This document shows positions 25,880 through 33,479 of a DNA stretch of 64,000 nucleotides, piece after piece. Both the position numbers and the translations under genes were made by a program. The notes under the pieces were generated by a model. It saw only the letters and a list, made by a program, of their open reading frames with translations. It was not told the DNA's origin and ran no database searches. How positions within the stretch are numbered: the stretch's first letter is position 1; each line of letters begins with the position of its first letter. The stretch is taken from positions 372,001 to 436,000 of the forward strand of contig NZ_CACVAN010000001.1 of NCBI RefSeq assembly GCF_902726655.1, given 5' to 3'. The DNA is from Virgibacillus ihumii. GTDB lineage: Bacteria; Bacillota; Bacilli; Bacillales; Amphibacillaceae.

Positions 25880-26815
25880 ATGGAAGTTCTTAATAAAAAA
25901 ATCATTTTTGTCGGCGGTAAAGGCGGGGTGGGGAAATCCACTTCGGCTGCTGCTATTGCCTGGAATGCTGCACGCAGCGGAGAGAAAACATTGTTGATTT
26001 CAACAGACCCTGCACATAATTTAGGGGATATTTTCAGCCGGCCAATCGGTGGAAATACAACAAATATTGCAGAAAATCTGTCCGCTATTGAAATTGATCC
26101 TGAAATCGAAACGGAGAATTATATAAAAGGTGTTAAAGAGAATCTGAATGGGCTTGTACAGTCAAGCATGGTCGAAGAGGTGCACAGGCAGCTTGATACA
26201 GCTAAAGCTTCTCCTGGTGCGGATGAAGCAGCGCTCTTTGATAAACTGATTTCAATTATTTTGGAGGAAAGTGAGCACTATGACAAGCTGGTGTTTGATA
26301 CCGCACCAACCGGACACACAATCAGATTGCTGTCGCTGCCGGAATTGATGGGTGTCTGGATTGAAGGAATGCTGCAAAAACGCCAGAAAACAAATGAAAA
26401 TTACACCCAGTTGCTCAATGATGGGGAACCGATTGAAGACCCGATTTATGATGTGCTGAAAGAACGGCAGGAACGCTTTTCAGAGGCGAGAGAGTATTTG
26501 CTCAATGGCTCCAAAACCGGATTTGTATTTGTGATGAATCCGGAACGCTTGCCCATATTGGAAACGGAAAAAGCAATCGAATTACTTGATAAGTATCATC
26601 TGCATGTTAAAACACTGATAATCAATAAGGTACTTCCCGATGATGCGGATGGAGAGTTTATTATGCAGCGGAAGGCTTATGAAACGCAGTATATGGATTT
26701 AATCGAAAAAACGTTTACCAAACAGGAATTAATTTATGTTCCATTTTTCTCTTATGATATTACCAGTAAACAACAGTTGGAAAAGTTCAGCGGCTATTTC
26801 AGTGCGAAGAATTAA
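25880..26815 (+). CDS. ArsA/GET3-like P-loop ATPase, single domain
   Basis: 311 residues, ATG with GAAGGAG upstream. Residues about 11-20 form the deviant Walker A GGKGGVGKSTS, switch I has STDPAHNLGD near 45, and switch II/Walker B is VFDTAPTGHT near 140. It is one ATPase domain rather than the duplicated form of plasmid ArsA. I see no CxxC or clustered Cys for arsenite, so an arsenic role is doubtful and no ars genes are nearby. Its position after cstA and the Cys-Cys protein suggests an ATP-dependent assembly or regulatory job for that membrane system; this is inference. Confidence 0.85.
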   Translation: MEVLNKKIIFVGGKGGVGKSTSAAAIAWNAARSGEKTLLISTDPAHNLGDIFSRPIGGNTTNIAENLSAIEIDPEIETENYIKGVKENLNGLVQSSMVEEVHRQLDTAKASPGADEAALFDKLISIILEESEHYDKLVFDTAPTGHTIRLLSLPELMGVWIEGMLQKRQKTNENYTQLLNDGEPIEDPIYDVLKERQERFSEAREYLLNGSKTGFVFVMNPERLPILETEKAIELLDKYHLHVKTLIINKVLPDDADGEFIMQRKAYETQYMDLIEKTFTKQELIYVPFFSYDITSKQQLEKFSGYFSAKN

Positions 26816-26854
26816 ATATGTTTCGGGCATATTGATTATGAAAGGATGTTGGTA

Positions 26855-27826
26855 ATGAAAGCTTTTGTACATGAACAAGGTGAATTACGCTTGAAAAATG
26901 TGGACGAGCCATTTGCTGACCATGGATTGGTGACAGTTGCTATTCGGTCGGCAGGGTTGAATCGACGGGATCTGTCTATTCCAAAGCGCCGCGGATCTGC
27001 TGCTGATGTATTAATTCTCGGGTCAGATGGCGCCGGGGTAATTGAATCTGTTGGAGAAGGTGTTTCAGAGGTGTCCGCCGGGGATGAAGTAGTGATTAAT
27101 CCAGCATTACGATGGCAGGAGAACAGTGATGCACCGCCGGAAGGTTTTAGTATTTTTGACGGTACATTTGCTGAAAAGATTGTCCTGCCAGCAGATCAGG
27201 TGGAAAAAAAGCCGGAACATCTTTCGTGGGACGAGGCAGGTATTCTGGCATTGTCTGCACTAACGGGGTTTCGTGCCTTATTCACGAAAGGTAATGTGAA
27301 GGAAGGGGATACGGTCTTTATTCCAGGTGCGGGCAGCGGTGTTGCCACCTATTTGATACAATTTGCCAAAAATGCTGGTGCCAAGGTTATTGTTTCCTCC
27401 AGGAGCGCAAAGAAAAGAGAGCAGGCACAGGAACTTGGTGCTGATATCGTCGTGGACACGAACAGTGACTGGCAAGAAGAGCTGAAGAATGAAATAGTTG
27501 ATTTGGTGATTGAGAGTGTCGGACGTGCAACGTTCAACAGATCATTGGAAGTGCTGAAAAAGGGTGGACGTATGGTAGTATTCGGAGCAACTACAGAAGA
27601 TACTGTCGACTTGGATTTGCGTGCGTTTTTCTACGGTCAGTACCAGCTCTTTGGCTCTACGATGGGAAGCAGGCAGGAACTAAAGGCGATGCTGGACCAC
27701 GTTAATAAGCACCAGGTCAGGCCGGTTTTAGATCGTACTTTTACCTTGGATGAAGCACAGCAGGCAATGGACTATCTGGGCGAAGGAAAACAATTTGGAA
27801 ATGTTGCGCTGCGTATAAGTGAATAA
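26855..27826 (+). CDS. Zinc-type alcohol dehydrogenase-like / quinone oxidoreductase
   Basis: 323 residues. ATG 26855 is preferred over ATG 26846 because AAAGG lies 9 nt before it. MDR superfamily: the N-terminal GroES-like domain includes LILGSDGAGVIESVGEGV near 55, and the Rossmann domain has VFIPGAGSGVATYLIQFA near 150 and a GGRMVVFGATT strand. Classical structural-zinc cysteines are absent, as in the quinone-oxidoreductase subgroup. NADPH dependence is likely. Substrate unknown. It follows the ATPase by 39 nt, so it may belong to the same transcript. Confidence 0.85.
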   Translation: MKAFVHEQGELRLKNVDEPFADHGLVTVAIRSAGLNRRDLSIPKRRGSAADVLILGSDGAGVIESVGEGVSEVSAGDEVVINPALRWQENSDAPPEGFSIFDGTFAEKIVLPADQVEKKPEHLSWDEAGILALSALTGFRALFTKGNVKEGDTVFIPGAGSGVATYLIQFAKNAGAKVIVSSRSAKKREQAQELGADIVVDTNSDWQEELKNEIVDLVIESVGRATFNRSLEVLKKGGRMVVFGATTEDTVDLDLRAFFYGQYQLFGSTMGSRQELKAMLDHVNKHQVRPVLDRTFTLDEAQQAMDYLGEGKQFGNVALRISE

Positions 27827-27834
27827 GCAAAAAT

Positions 27835-27859
27835 GAGGCTGTCTGATACAGTCTCTTTT
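27835..27859 (+). terminator. Weak terminator after the oxidoreductase
   Basis: GAGGCTGT can pair with ACAGTCTC (one mismatch), followed by TTTT. Confidence 0.5.
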
Positions 27860-27897
27860 GGTAACGTTAGAAAGTATAAATTAAGGTTGACCTTATC

Positions 27898-27926
27898 GGC
27901 ATTCGCTATAAGACGAGGCGAATGCC
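27898..27926. other. Perfect 9-bp inverted repeat in a convergent spacer
   Basis: GGCATTCGC (27898-27906) and GCGAATGCC (27918-27926) flank an 11-nt loop. It lies between convergent genes, and could end transcription of the reverse-strand DUF421 gene, but has no long T-run on either strand. Confidence 0.6.
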
Positions 27927-27987
27927 AAGGTTTTCTAATTTCCAACAGCATTACCTCTTTCTTTTGTCCACTCACATTGTACAGTAC

Positions 27988-28677
27988 TCATCCTGATACC
28001 TGTTTAATTGTTTGAGCAAAAAGTCCATCGCCTTCCAGCCATTCAGCCAGGAACACATCACCAAAGTTATCAATTCCCTGATTTTTCAGCTCACTTTTCA
28101 ACCAGTCTAAGTTTTTTCCGATATCTGCCAGTTCATCATGCAGTAATTCTCCATCGCGAATTAGCGTTACCGGAACATACACCGGTTTTGGAGGCATTTG
28201 CATATCTTCCTGTTGTACTTTCTGCTTCGGTGTTTTTTTCAGGATACTGATTGATCCGTTTGCTTCAAGATAGCAATACGCGACTTCACGGATTGAGAAA
28301 GTTTCAGATTGGCGCAGCAGACTCTGAAGCTGGTTAATATTCATGCGGTTCTTTTTTAACTGGTCACGATTAATAATTCCATTGTGAATCAGGACCGATG
28401 GTTTACCTTCAGATACTTTTCGAAACAGCAGAAATTTCTGACTAAAAACTTCGACAGTTAAGATCATGATTGCCCATAATGTCATGGAAAAGATAATATA
28501 TTCGACCCCAATTTTCTTATCGTACAGCGCATTCCCCAGGAGTTCACTCAGAACAATTGCCGCGATGAAGGTAAACGGTGTAATCTGTTCGATAATTTTT
28601 TTCCCAATTATTTTAACTAAAATAAACAGCAAGACAAATCCGGTAATCAGTTCCATTGCCAACACGACAAAACTCAT
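27988..28677 (-). CDS. DUF421 membrane protein (YetF/YrbG-like)
   Basis: 229 residues. Three N-terminal membrane helices (residues about 4-25, 33-50, 58-78) are followed by the cytoplasmic DUF421 domain, with the marker LIHNGIINRDQLKKNRMNINQLQSLLRQ near 115 and VAYCYLEANGSISIL near 150. It is a paralogue of the N-terminal part of the 2Duf protein at 28956 but lacks the DUF1657 tail. A terminator at 28903 and 278 nt separate it from the spoVA-type operon, so it may be independently transcribed. The ribosome site (GGGGTG) is weak. The last residues lie near a convergent hairpin at 27898. Confidence 0.88.
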   Translation of the reverse strand: MSFVVLAMELITGFVLLFILVKIIGKKIIEQITPFTFIAAIVLSELLGNALYDKKIGVEYIIFSMTLWAIMILTVEVFSQKFLLFRKVSEGKPSVLIHNGIINRDQLKKNRMNINQLQSLLRQSETFSIREVAYCYLEANGSISILKKTPKQKVQQEDMQMPPKPVYVPVTLIRDGELLHDELADIGKNLDWLKSELKNQGIDNFGDVFLAEWLEGDGLFAQTIKQVSG

Positions 28678-28902
28678 ATGTTAGACACCCCAATGCAGTA
28701 ATCTGTTATCATGATTGACAATACAAACGGGTTTCAATCATTGCGAAAAACTGGCTTCGTCATTACAAACCGGCATCCATTTATGGAAGTTCTCATGAAA
28801 CAGCGGATGGCGGAAGGGGACCCCCCTAATATGGGTAAACACAATATGATCAAAACAACGCCTATCGCAAACATAAAACGGGAAGCCAACTTTGCTGCAT
28901 AG

Positions 28903-28950
28903 AAAAACTCCCAGTCATGTATGCTTAAGTAATACATGAATGCGGGAGTT
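28903..28950 (-). terminator. Terminator of the spoVA2mob-like operon (reverse strand)
   Basis: Two stacked stems on the reverse strand, AACTCCC with GGGAGTT and ATGTAT with ATACAT, end in TTTTT. It abuts the 2Duf stop codon (28956-28958). The remaining spacer to 28678 has no supported gene. Confidence 0.85.
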
Positions 28951-28955
28951 TGCAT

Positions 28956-29813
28956 CTATCGTAAATATTTCTCAATCATGTTAATTGTCTCTGCCATGCG
29001 CTGACTGTTTCTCTCATACATTTCTTTCACCTGTTGATTTTCGGTTGCTAACGAAAATAACTCCAAATCGGCCTGACATTTTTTCATGGAAGCTAGCAGC
29101 AATGGTTTCTCTGATGGACTTGGAACGTTAATCATGTCATCGTACAAGTCAACGGTTAACTGTCCGGACGAATCCACTTGCCCAAGAAAAACATTTTCGA
29201 TGCTTACATTCAATTTTTCCAGTTCGGTTTCCAGCCAGTTTGTGTTCAATGAAGCATTTGTTAATGGCTCCATTAATGCTTTTCCATCCATAATAACTGT
29301 CTGCGGTTCTTTCTCAGGGGCAGGTTTCAGACCAAGATCCTTATTGGTTACCGGTTGATGTTCCTTTTTGGGCAGTACATTCAATTTTCCGGTTGGCTCC
29401 AGTATGGCAAACTCGACATCGGCTGCTCTGAAAAAATTGTTATCGCGTAATTCTTCAAGTAAGTCATCAGTCGAGAAACGTTCTTTTTTAAGGTTATCTT
29501 CCATGATTTTGCCATTTTGAATAAAAACGGTACCTTTGTTCTGGGTGAAATCGCGGACTCGCTTGCTTTTTAATGATAATAATTCCACCCCGAAAGGCAC
29601 GAGGAACCAAACCAATAATGCAATAAAGGCATACTCAAATTGTGTGTTCAGGTCTGTGGCATGTGTTGCGACGATGCTGCCGATTACAATGCCTGTAATA
29701 TATTGAAAAATATCCAGTTGTGACATTTGCTTTTTCCCAAGCATTTTCGTAATAAAAAACAGTGCCACTAAAAGACTTAATGAGCGGATGATAACCTCAA
29801 GCCAGCCTGGCAT
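28956..29813 (-). CDS. 2Duf protein: DUF421 membrane domain plus C-terminal DUF1657-like domain
   Basis: 285 residues from ATG 29813 (AAAGGA 9 nt upstream; ATG 29822 would abut that site). N-terminal helices occupy about 5-85. The DUF421 soluble domain has VFIQNGKIMEDNLKKERFS near 125 and VEFAILEPTGKLNVLPKK near 165. The last 50 residues (MKKCQADLELFSLATENQQ onward) closely resemble the free DUF1657 proteins at 29835 and 32591. This architecture is the '2Duf' protein of spoVA2mob operons, reported to sit in the spore inner membrane and raise wet-heat resistance. Last gene of the operon before the terminator at 28903. Confidence 0.85.
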   Translation of the reverse strand: MPGWLEVIIRSLSLLVALFFITKMLGKKQMSQLDIFQYITGIVIGSIVATHATDLNTQFEYAFIALLVWFLVPFGVELLSLKSKRVRDFTQNKGTVFIQNGKIMEDNLKKERFSTDDLLEELRDNNFFRAADVEFAILEPTGKLNVLPKKEHQPVTNKDLGLKPAPEKEPQTVIMDGKALMEPLTNASLNTNWLETELEKLNVSIENVFLGQVDSSGQLTVDLYDDMINVPSPSEKPLLLASMKKCQADLELFSLATENQQVKEMYERNSQRMAETINMIEKYLR

Positions 29814-29834
29814 ACTGATCATTCCTTTTCTATG

Positions 29835-30038
29835 TTAGCTTTTATATTGCGGTTCTTCCTGTGAAAGGTATATAATCTGATTTTCCAGATCTGATTTTAC
29901 ATCCTCCATAGTGGTACGGGCCTTATCAAATGCTTCCCTGGCTTCCGGGTCACTTGATTTACCTTTCAAACTCATCAAGGTTGCCTCGGCGCTTTTGATG
30001 GATGCATAACAAGCTTTTACTTGTGAACCTACAGTCAT
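29835..30038 (-). CDS. DUF1657 small spore-associated protein, second copy
   Basis: 67 residues from ATG 30038. The frame extends upstream but overlaps spoVAE, and the homologous start MTVGSQVKACYASIKSAEAT matches the first DUF1657 gene at 32797. It is a single helical bundle ending in EEPQYKS. Such genes are usual members of spoVA2mob operons; function unknown. It lies 7 nt after spoVAE and 21 nt before 2Duf. Confidence 0.85.
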   Translation of the reverse strand: MTVGSQVKACYASIKSAEATLMSLKGKSSDPEAREAFDKARTTMEDVKSDLENQIIYLSQEEPQYKS

Positions 30039-30045
30039 ATTATAT

Positions 30046-30396
30046 CTATCCTTTCGGTCGAAAGATGATTGCTGCAACCATTCCAAAAATGATTGCAGAA
30101 GAGATGCCTGCACTGGTTATCTCAAACATTCCAGTGATGATACCTACCAAATCATGTTTTTCAGCCTCGGCAATTGCTCCATGTACCAATGAATTACCAA
30201 AATTCGTAATTGGTACGGTTGCCCCTGCACCGGCAAAATCAATGAGCGGCTCATACAGACCCAATGCGTCTAGAATTGCCCCGGCCACTACAAGAATACT
30301 GAGTGTGAGACCGGGATTAAATTTAAAAACATCAAACATGATTTGGCCGATTACACAAATGAGACCGCCAACAACAAATGCCCAGAAAAAAATCAT
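30046..30396 (-). CDS. spoVAE: Stage V sporulation protein AE (SpoVAEb type)
   Basis: 116 residues; the start overlaps the spoVAD stop by 4 nt (ATGA), so translation is coupled. Four hydrophobic segments. Its GAILDALGLYEPLIDFAGAGATVPITNFGNSLVHG resembles the FAGAGSAVPVTGFGN core of SpoVAC, showing the two are related membrane subunits. SpoVA proteins form the inner spore membrane channel that carries dipicolinic acid in during sporulation and out on germination. Confidence 0.92.
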   Translation of the reverse strand: MIFFWAFVVGGLICVIGQIMFDVFKFNPGLTLSILVVAGAILDALGLYEPLIDFAGAGATVPITNFGNSLVHGAIAEAEKHDLVGIITGMFEITSAGISSAIIFGMVAAIIFRPKG

Positions 30397-31409
30397 TGTA
30401 CATCACTTCCTGACTCGATTGACACTGCATGCGCAATGCACGGAATCGTGTCTTTTTGCTGAACGGTCAGCGGTGAATGGAGTGAACCTGTAGCAACAAC
30501 AAGAATCCGATTCAGTTCATTTCGCTTCATTTTATTCAGGAAATGCCCATAAACAGTGACTGCCGAGCAGGCAGCACCGCTTCCTCCAGCAAGTACCGGT
30601 TGTCCTTCACGATATATTGTCAGACCACAGTCTTTATAATTTTCTTCGGTTACAGCAATGTCCCTTTTTTGCAGCATATCGAGCGAGACCTCGTGACCGA
30701 TATGTCCGAGGTCTCCAGTTATGATTGCATCATAGTAGGAGGCGTCGACATTCCGTTCCCGCAAATGTGTTTCAATCGTATCGACAGCAGCAGGTGCCAT
30801 CGCTCCCCCCATATTAAATGGATCGGACATGCCCATATCGACAACCTTTCCGATTGTTGCTGATGTAACCTGTGGACCGTCTCCCTCCTTTGCAACGAGT
30901 GCACACCCGGCACCGGTTACTGTCCATTGTGCTGTCGGGGGTTTTTGCCCGCCATATTCAGTAGGGTAGCGGAATTGCTTTTCGGTGGCGGCGTTATGAC
31001 TCGAGCACCCGCTCAAAATATAGTCCGCTCCATCAGCGTTGATAATAAATGCTGACAGGGCCAGGCTTTCCATCGATGTAGCACACGCACTGAACAGTCC
31101 GAAGTACGGAAGATTCATCGTTTTGGCCGCAAAGCTCGTCGGCGTAATCTGGTTAATCAGATCTCCGCTGATAAAAAACTTTACCTGCTCCTTTTCAATT
31201 GGACTATTTTTTACAGCGTACTGACAGGCTTCTTCCATCATGAGCTGATTTGCTTTTTCAAAGGATGACTGGTTGAGCCATATATTATCATGCAGGAGGT
31301 CGATATCTTTGGGAATATTGCCTTCTGCTTCAAACGGTCCGGCAACTGTTCCAGTTGAAAGGATGACCGGTTTTTTGTCAAAAATCCATGTTCGGTGTCC
31401 GGTTAGCAT
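30393..31409 (-). CDS. spoVAD: Stage V sporulation protein AD
   Basis: 338 residues from ATG 31409, whose A is shared with the TAA of spoVAC; this equals the B. subtilis length. Thiolase-like fold, beginning GHRTWIFDKKPVI. FGLFSACATSMESLALSAF near residue 105 and VTGAGCALVAKEGDGP near 165 are family marks, with GGSGAACSAVTVYGHFL near 290. It binds dipicolinic acid as the soluble part of the SpoVA channel. Genes before and after overlap, so SpoVAC-D-E are made in step. Confidence 0.95.
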   Translation of the reverse strand: MLTGHRTWIFDKKPVILSTGTVAGPFEAEGNIPKDIDLLHDNIWLNQSSFEKANQLMMEEACQYAVKNSPIEKEQVKFFISGDLINQITPTSFAAKTMNLPYFGLFSACATSMESLALSAFIINADGADYILSGCSSHNAATEKQFRYPTEYGGQKPPTAQWTVTGAGCALVAKEGDGPQVTSATIGKVVDMGMSDPFNMGGAMAPAAVDTIETHLRERNVDASYYDAIITGDLGHIGHEVSLDMLQKRDIAVTEENYKDCGLTIYREGQPVLAGGSGAACSAVTVYGHFLNKMKRNELNRILVVATGSLHSPLTVQQKDTIPCIAHAVSIESGSDVQ

Positions 31410-31888
31410 TATAATCCACCCCATGTAATGAGAATCAATTTGATTAATGAAATTACAAAAGCTGCGAATACCCCAAACAAAATGACAGATCCGGCTAATT
31501 TAAACATATTACCGCCGACACCTAATACAAACCCCTCGGTTCGGTGTTCGATGGCCGCGGAAATTACTGCGTTGCCAAATCCGGTAACTGGAACCGCCGA
31601 GCCCGCCCCGGCAAACTGTCCGATTCGGTCGTAAACTCCAAATCCGGTTAAAAACATCGTAATAAATATTAATGTTGCCACTGTGGGATTACCGACTGTC
31701 TGCTCTGTAAAATTAAAATAATAGATGTAAAGGGTTGAAATAATCTGGCCGATAAAACAAATGAACCCGCCGACAAAAAAAGCTTTGACACAATTTTTCA
31801 AAAGTGGGCGTTTCGTTTCCCGGTCATTTTGAAATGACTGATATTTTTGCGCGGCAGGCGGTAAATTTTTCTTTTTCTTATCTGCCAT
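31409..31888 (-). CDS. spoVAC: Stage V sporulation protein AC
   Basis: 159 residues if started at ATG 31888. ATG 31921 overlaps the end of the lipoprotein gene and would add 11 residues. Four membrane segments follow a basic N-terminus. VGNPTVATLIFITMFLTGFG and YDRIGQFAGAGSAVPVTGFG near residue 85 are nearly identical to B. subtilis SpoVAC. A channel subunit for dipicolinic acid in the inner membrane of the forespore; SpoVAC has been described as mechanosensitive. It overlaps spoVAD by one base. Confidence 0.93.
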   Translation of the reverse strand: MADKKKKNLPPAAQKYQSFQNDRETKRPLLKNCVKAFFVGGFICFIGQIISTLYIYYFNFTEQTVGNPTVATLIFITMFLTGFGVYDRIGQFAGAGSAVPVTGFGNAVISAAIEHRTEGFVLGVGGNMFKLAGSVILFGVFAAFVISLIKLILITWGGL

Positions 31889-31907
31889 ATCCCGATCACT
31901 CTTTCTG

Positions 31908-32363
31908 TTATGTTTGTTCATGCATTAAGTTTGTAAGATGGTTAATTTCCTTTTTTAGTTTCTTTTTGCTTATTTTATTGGAATCAATCGCTTTTTCAAG
32001 GCGGTTCAGCTCAATAACCGCTTTTTTGTCTGTTGACACTTCAACCTTTCTGTCCGGGAATGCTTTTTCCATTTCTTTCTGCAGATATTTCCGGATATTC
32101 GATAGTCTGAGACGATGCCGATGATGTACCTCTATTGCAATTAACATTTTTTTATCGGTGTTTACTGCATGTATGGAGGTGATTGTATCATGTTTGCGAA
32201 GCATCTCTTTTGCCTGATTGGAGGCATGCTGATCAATATTATGGTTGCTGGTAATGTAAGAAAGGTTTATTCCGTCTTCCTGAGTCGCTGAATTATCCAC
32301 TGTTGAACAGCTTGTTAGAAATAGGATTAATCCAATAATTGTTATAAGTCGATAGCCACTCAT
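31908..32363 (-). CDS. YhcN/YlaJ family sporulation lipoprotein
   Basis: 151 residues from ATG 32363 (GGGGGAAAAG upstream). Signal with lipobox LFLTSC at about residues 13-18. The mature part has AKEMLRKHDTITSIHAVNTD and KKMLIAIEVHHRHRLRLSNI, the pattern of the YhcN/YlaJ domain, and a Lys-rich C-terminal helix. Members are found on spores. It is the standard second gene of spoVA2mob operons. The 227 nt between it and the first DUF1657 gene hold two strong stem-loops. Confidence 0.85.
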   Translation of the reverse strand: MSGYRLITIIGLILFLTSCSTVDNSATQEDGINLSYITSNHNIDQHASNQAKEMLRKHDTITSIHAVNTDKKMLIAIEVHHRHRLRLSNIRKYLQKEMEKAFPDRKVEVSTDKKAVIELNRLEKAIDSNKISKKKLKKEINHLTNLMHEQT

Positions 32364-32449
32364 GCTTTTCCCCCTGATTTGAAGGAGGCTGGCGTTCATT
32401 GCCAACCTCATGATTATCAGAAAATCTGTAATTGAATCAGCTTTTCCTG

Positions 32450-32526
32450 GCAGTTAAGAAAAAATAAAATACTTTCTAACTGCATAAGTGCAACTATGGC
32501 TGTCACCTAAAGGCTTGGTGACAACC
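32450..32526 (-). other. Structured intercistronic RNA in the spoVA2mob-like operon
   Basis: Two stem-loops lie inside the operon. GGTTGTCACC with GGTGACAGCC on the reverse strand (32517-32526 with 32498-32507) has a 10-bp stem with one G-U and a 9-nt loop. Then GCAGTTAGAAA pairs with the segment at 32450-32461 (one bulge). Neither is followed by a clear T-run on the reverse strand, so they may be processing or attenuation structures. Confidence 0.6.
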
Positions 32527-32590
32527 ATGTGTTCTAAGCTTAAGCATTTACTAATGTAGTAAATAAACTTTTTCCTTTTTTATCCGCAAG

Positions 32591-32797
32591 TTAAAAGCCT
32601 TTATACTGTGGTTCCTCTGATTCCATTTGTTTAATACGCGGTTCAACACTTTGCAGAACGCTCTGCGTTTGTTGTGCAGCGTTTTCATACATTTGCTTTG
32701 CTGCTTTATTTTCTGTTTGCAAGGCGAATTGCTCAAAACTTGCCTGTGCACTTTTTAAACCTGCAAGCGTCTGTTTTACCTGACTTGATACTGTCAC
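32591..32797 (-). CDS. DUF1657 small spore-associated protein, first copy
   Basis: 68 residues from a GTG start with AAGGAGG upstream. It begins MTVSSQVKQTLAGLKSAQAS and ends EEPQYKGF, matching the copy at 29835 and the tail of 2Duf. Two helices are predicted. It is the first gene of the spoVA2mob-like operon; a forespore sigma-G promoter is expected upstream (32810-32900), but I could not identify a convincing one. Confidence 0.88.
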   Translation of the reverse strand: MTVSSQVKQTLAGLKSAQASFEQFALQTENKAAKQMYENAAQQTQSVLQSVEPRIKQMESEEPQYKGF

Positions 32798-32991
32798 AAG
32801 ATTTCCTCCTTTGTTTGAACCTCATTATTTATAATCAGTAAAAAATGCGTAATTATACGTGCGATTTTCTTTTTGTTTTATTGACATGGGTAAAAGGGTA
32901 GAGATTTAACATGAATACGGAATTTTTAAACGTTTTTTTGAAACTTTTGGCCTGAAAAAATCGTCATACAGTATGAGGAAGGAGGGAGAAT

Positions 32992-33438
32992 TTGAAAAAG
33001 TTGGGTTTTGCAATTGTTGCCATTCTTATTATTCTGGCAGGTTCATATTATTTCTATTATACATATGCTAATGCTGAATTGACGGCAGACAACACAACCG
33101 CTTCCGTTAGTGCAGATGATTTTGTACTGCATGTTCGAGTAGAAAATGAAGAAGATGGATTCCGGGTATATCGTTCGCTCCAGTATGTTGGGGAAGGGGA
33201 AGTAAATGTAGTACATCAGACACCATTAATTTCTGTTTCGTTCCGGCATAAAAATCATGATTATACAGGGAGTACAGTATCAAAGCTGCTTGGAGAAGAC
33301 AGCAATTATCATCCCCAGGGGCCTAAGCACTTTGAATCACCGAAAATGGGGGAATATACGTTATATTGTAAAGCAAAGTTTTCGGTTGGTGGTAAGGAAA
33401 GAAAAATAATGCATCAGGAAGAACTTACATTTAATTAA
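32992..33438 (+). CDS. Predicted exported/membrane-anchored protein (148 aa), unknown
   Basis: TTG start at 32992 with AAGGAGGGAG upstream. Residues about 4-25 form one hydrophobic segment (FAIVAILIILAGSYYFYY) that may be a signal anchor. The rest is rich in beta-strand-like alternation and may be an immunoglobulin-like fold. No conserved catalytic motif and no family recognised. Monocistronic; convergent with the lipoprotein gene at 33471 through a shared terminator. Confidence 0.7.
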   Translation: MKKLGFAIVAILIILAGSYYFYYTYANAELTADNTTASVSADDFVLHVRVENEEDGFRVYRSLQYVGEGEVNVVHQTPLISVSFRHKNHDYTGSTVSKLLGEDSNYHPQGPKHFESPKMGEYTLYCKAKFSVGGKERKIMHQEELTFN

Positions 33439-33479
33439 GAACAGCACACGTTTATGGCGATGTGCTGTTCTTATTTTTT
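33437..33479. terminator. Bidirectional terminator
   Basis: Perfect stem AAGAACAGCACA/TGTGCTGTTCTT (33437-33448, 33461-33472) with ATTTTTT after it. It overlaps the stop codons of both convergent genes. Confidence 0.9.

Noticed and set aside
25880..26815. Arsenite export ATPase
   Set aside because: No arsenite-binding cysteines, only one ATPase domain, and no arsB/arsR/arsC nearby.
28711..28902. 63-codon forward frame in the same spacer
   Set aside because: No ribosome site, unlikely composition, and it runs into a reverse-strand terminator.
28734..28955. 73-codon reverse frame between the two DUF421 genes
   Set aside because: Its first 15 codons are the terminator hairpin of the 2Duf gene and no start in it has a ribosome site; an inner hydrophobic stretch alone is not enough.
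32810..32900. Sigma-G promoter before the spore operon
   Set aside because: Only weak matches (TCAATA, CGTATAA) with poor spacing; expected biologically but not supported by the bases.
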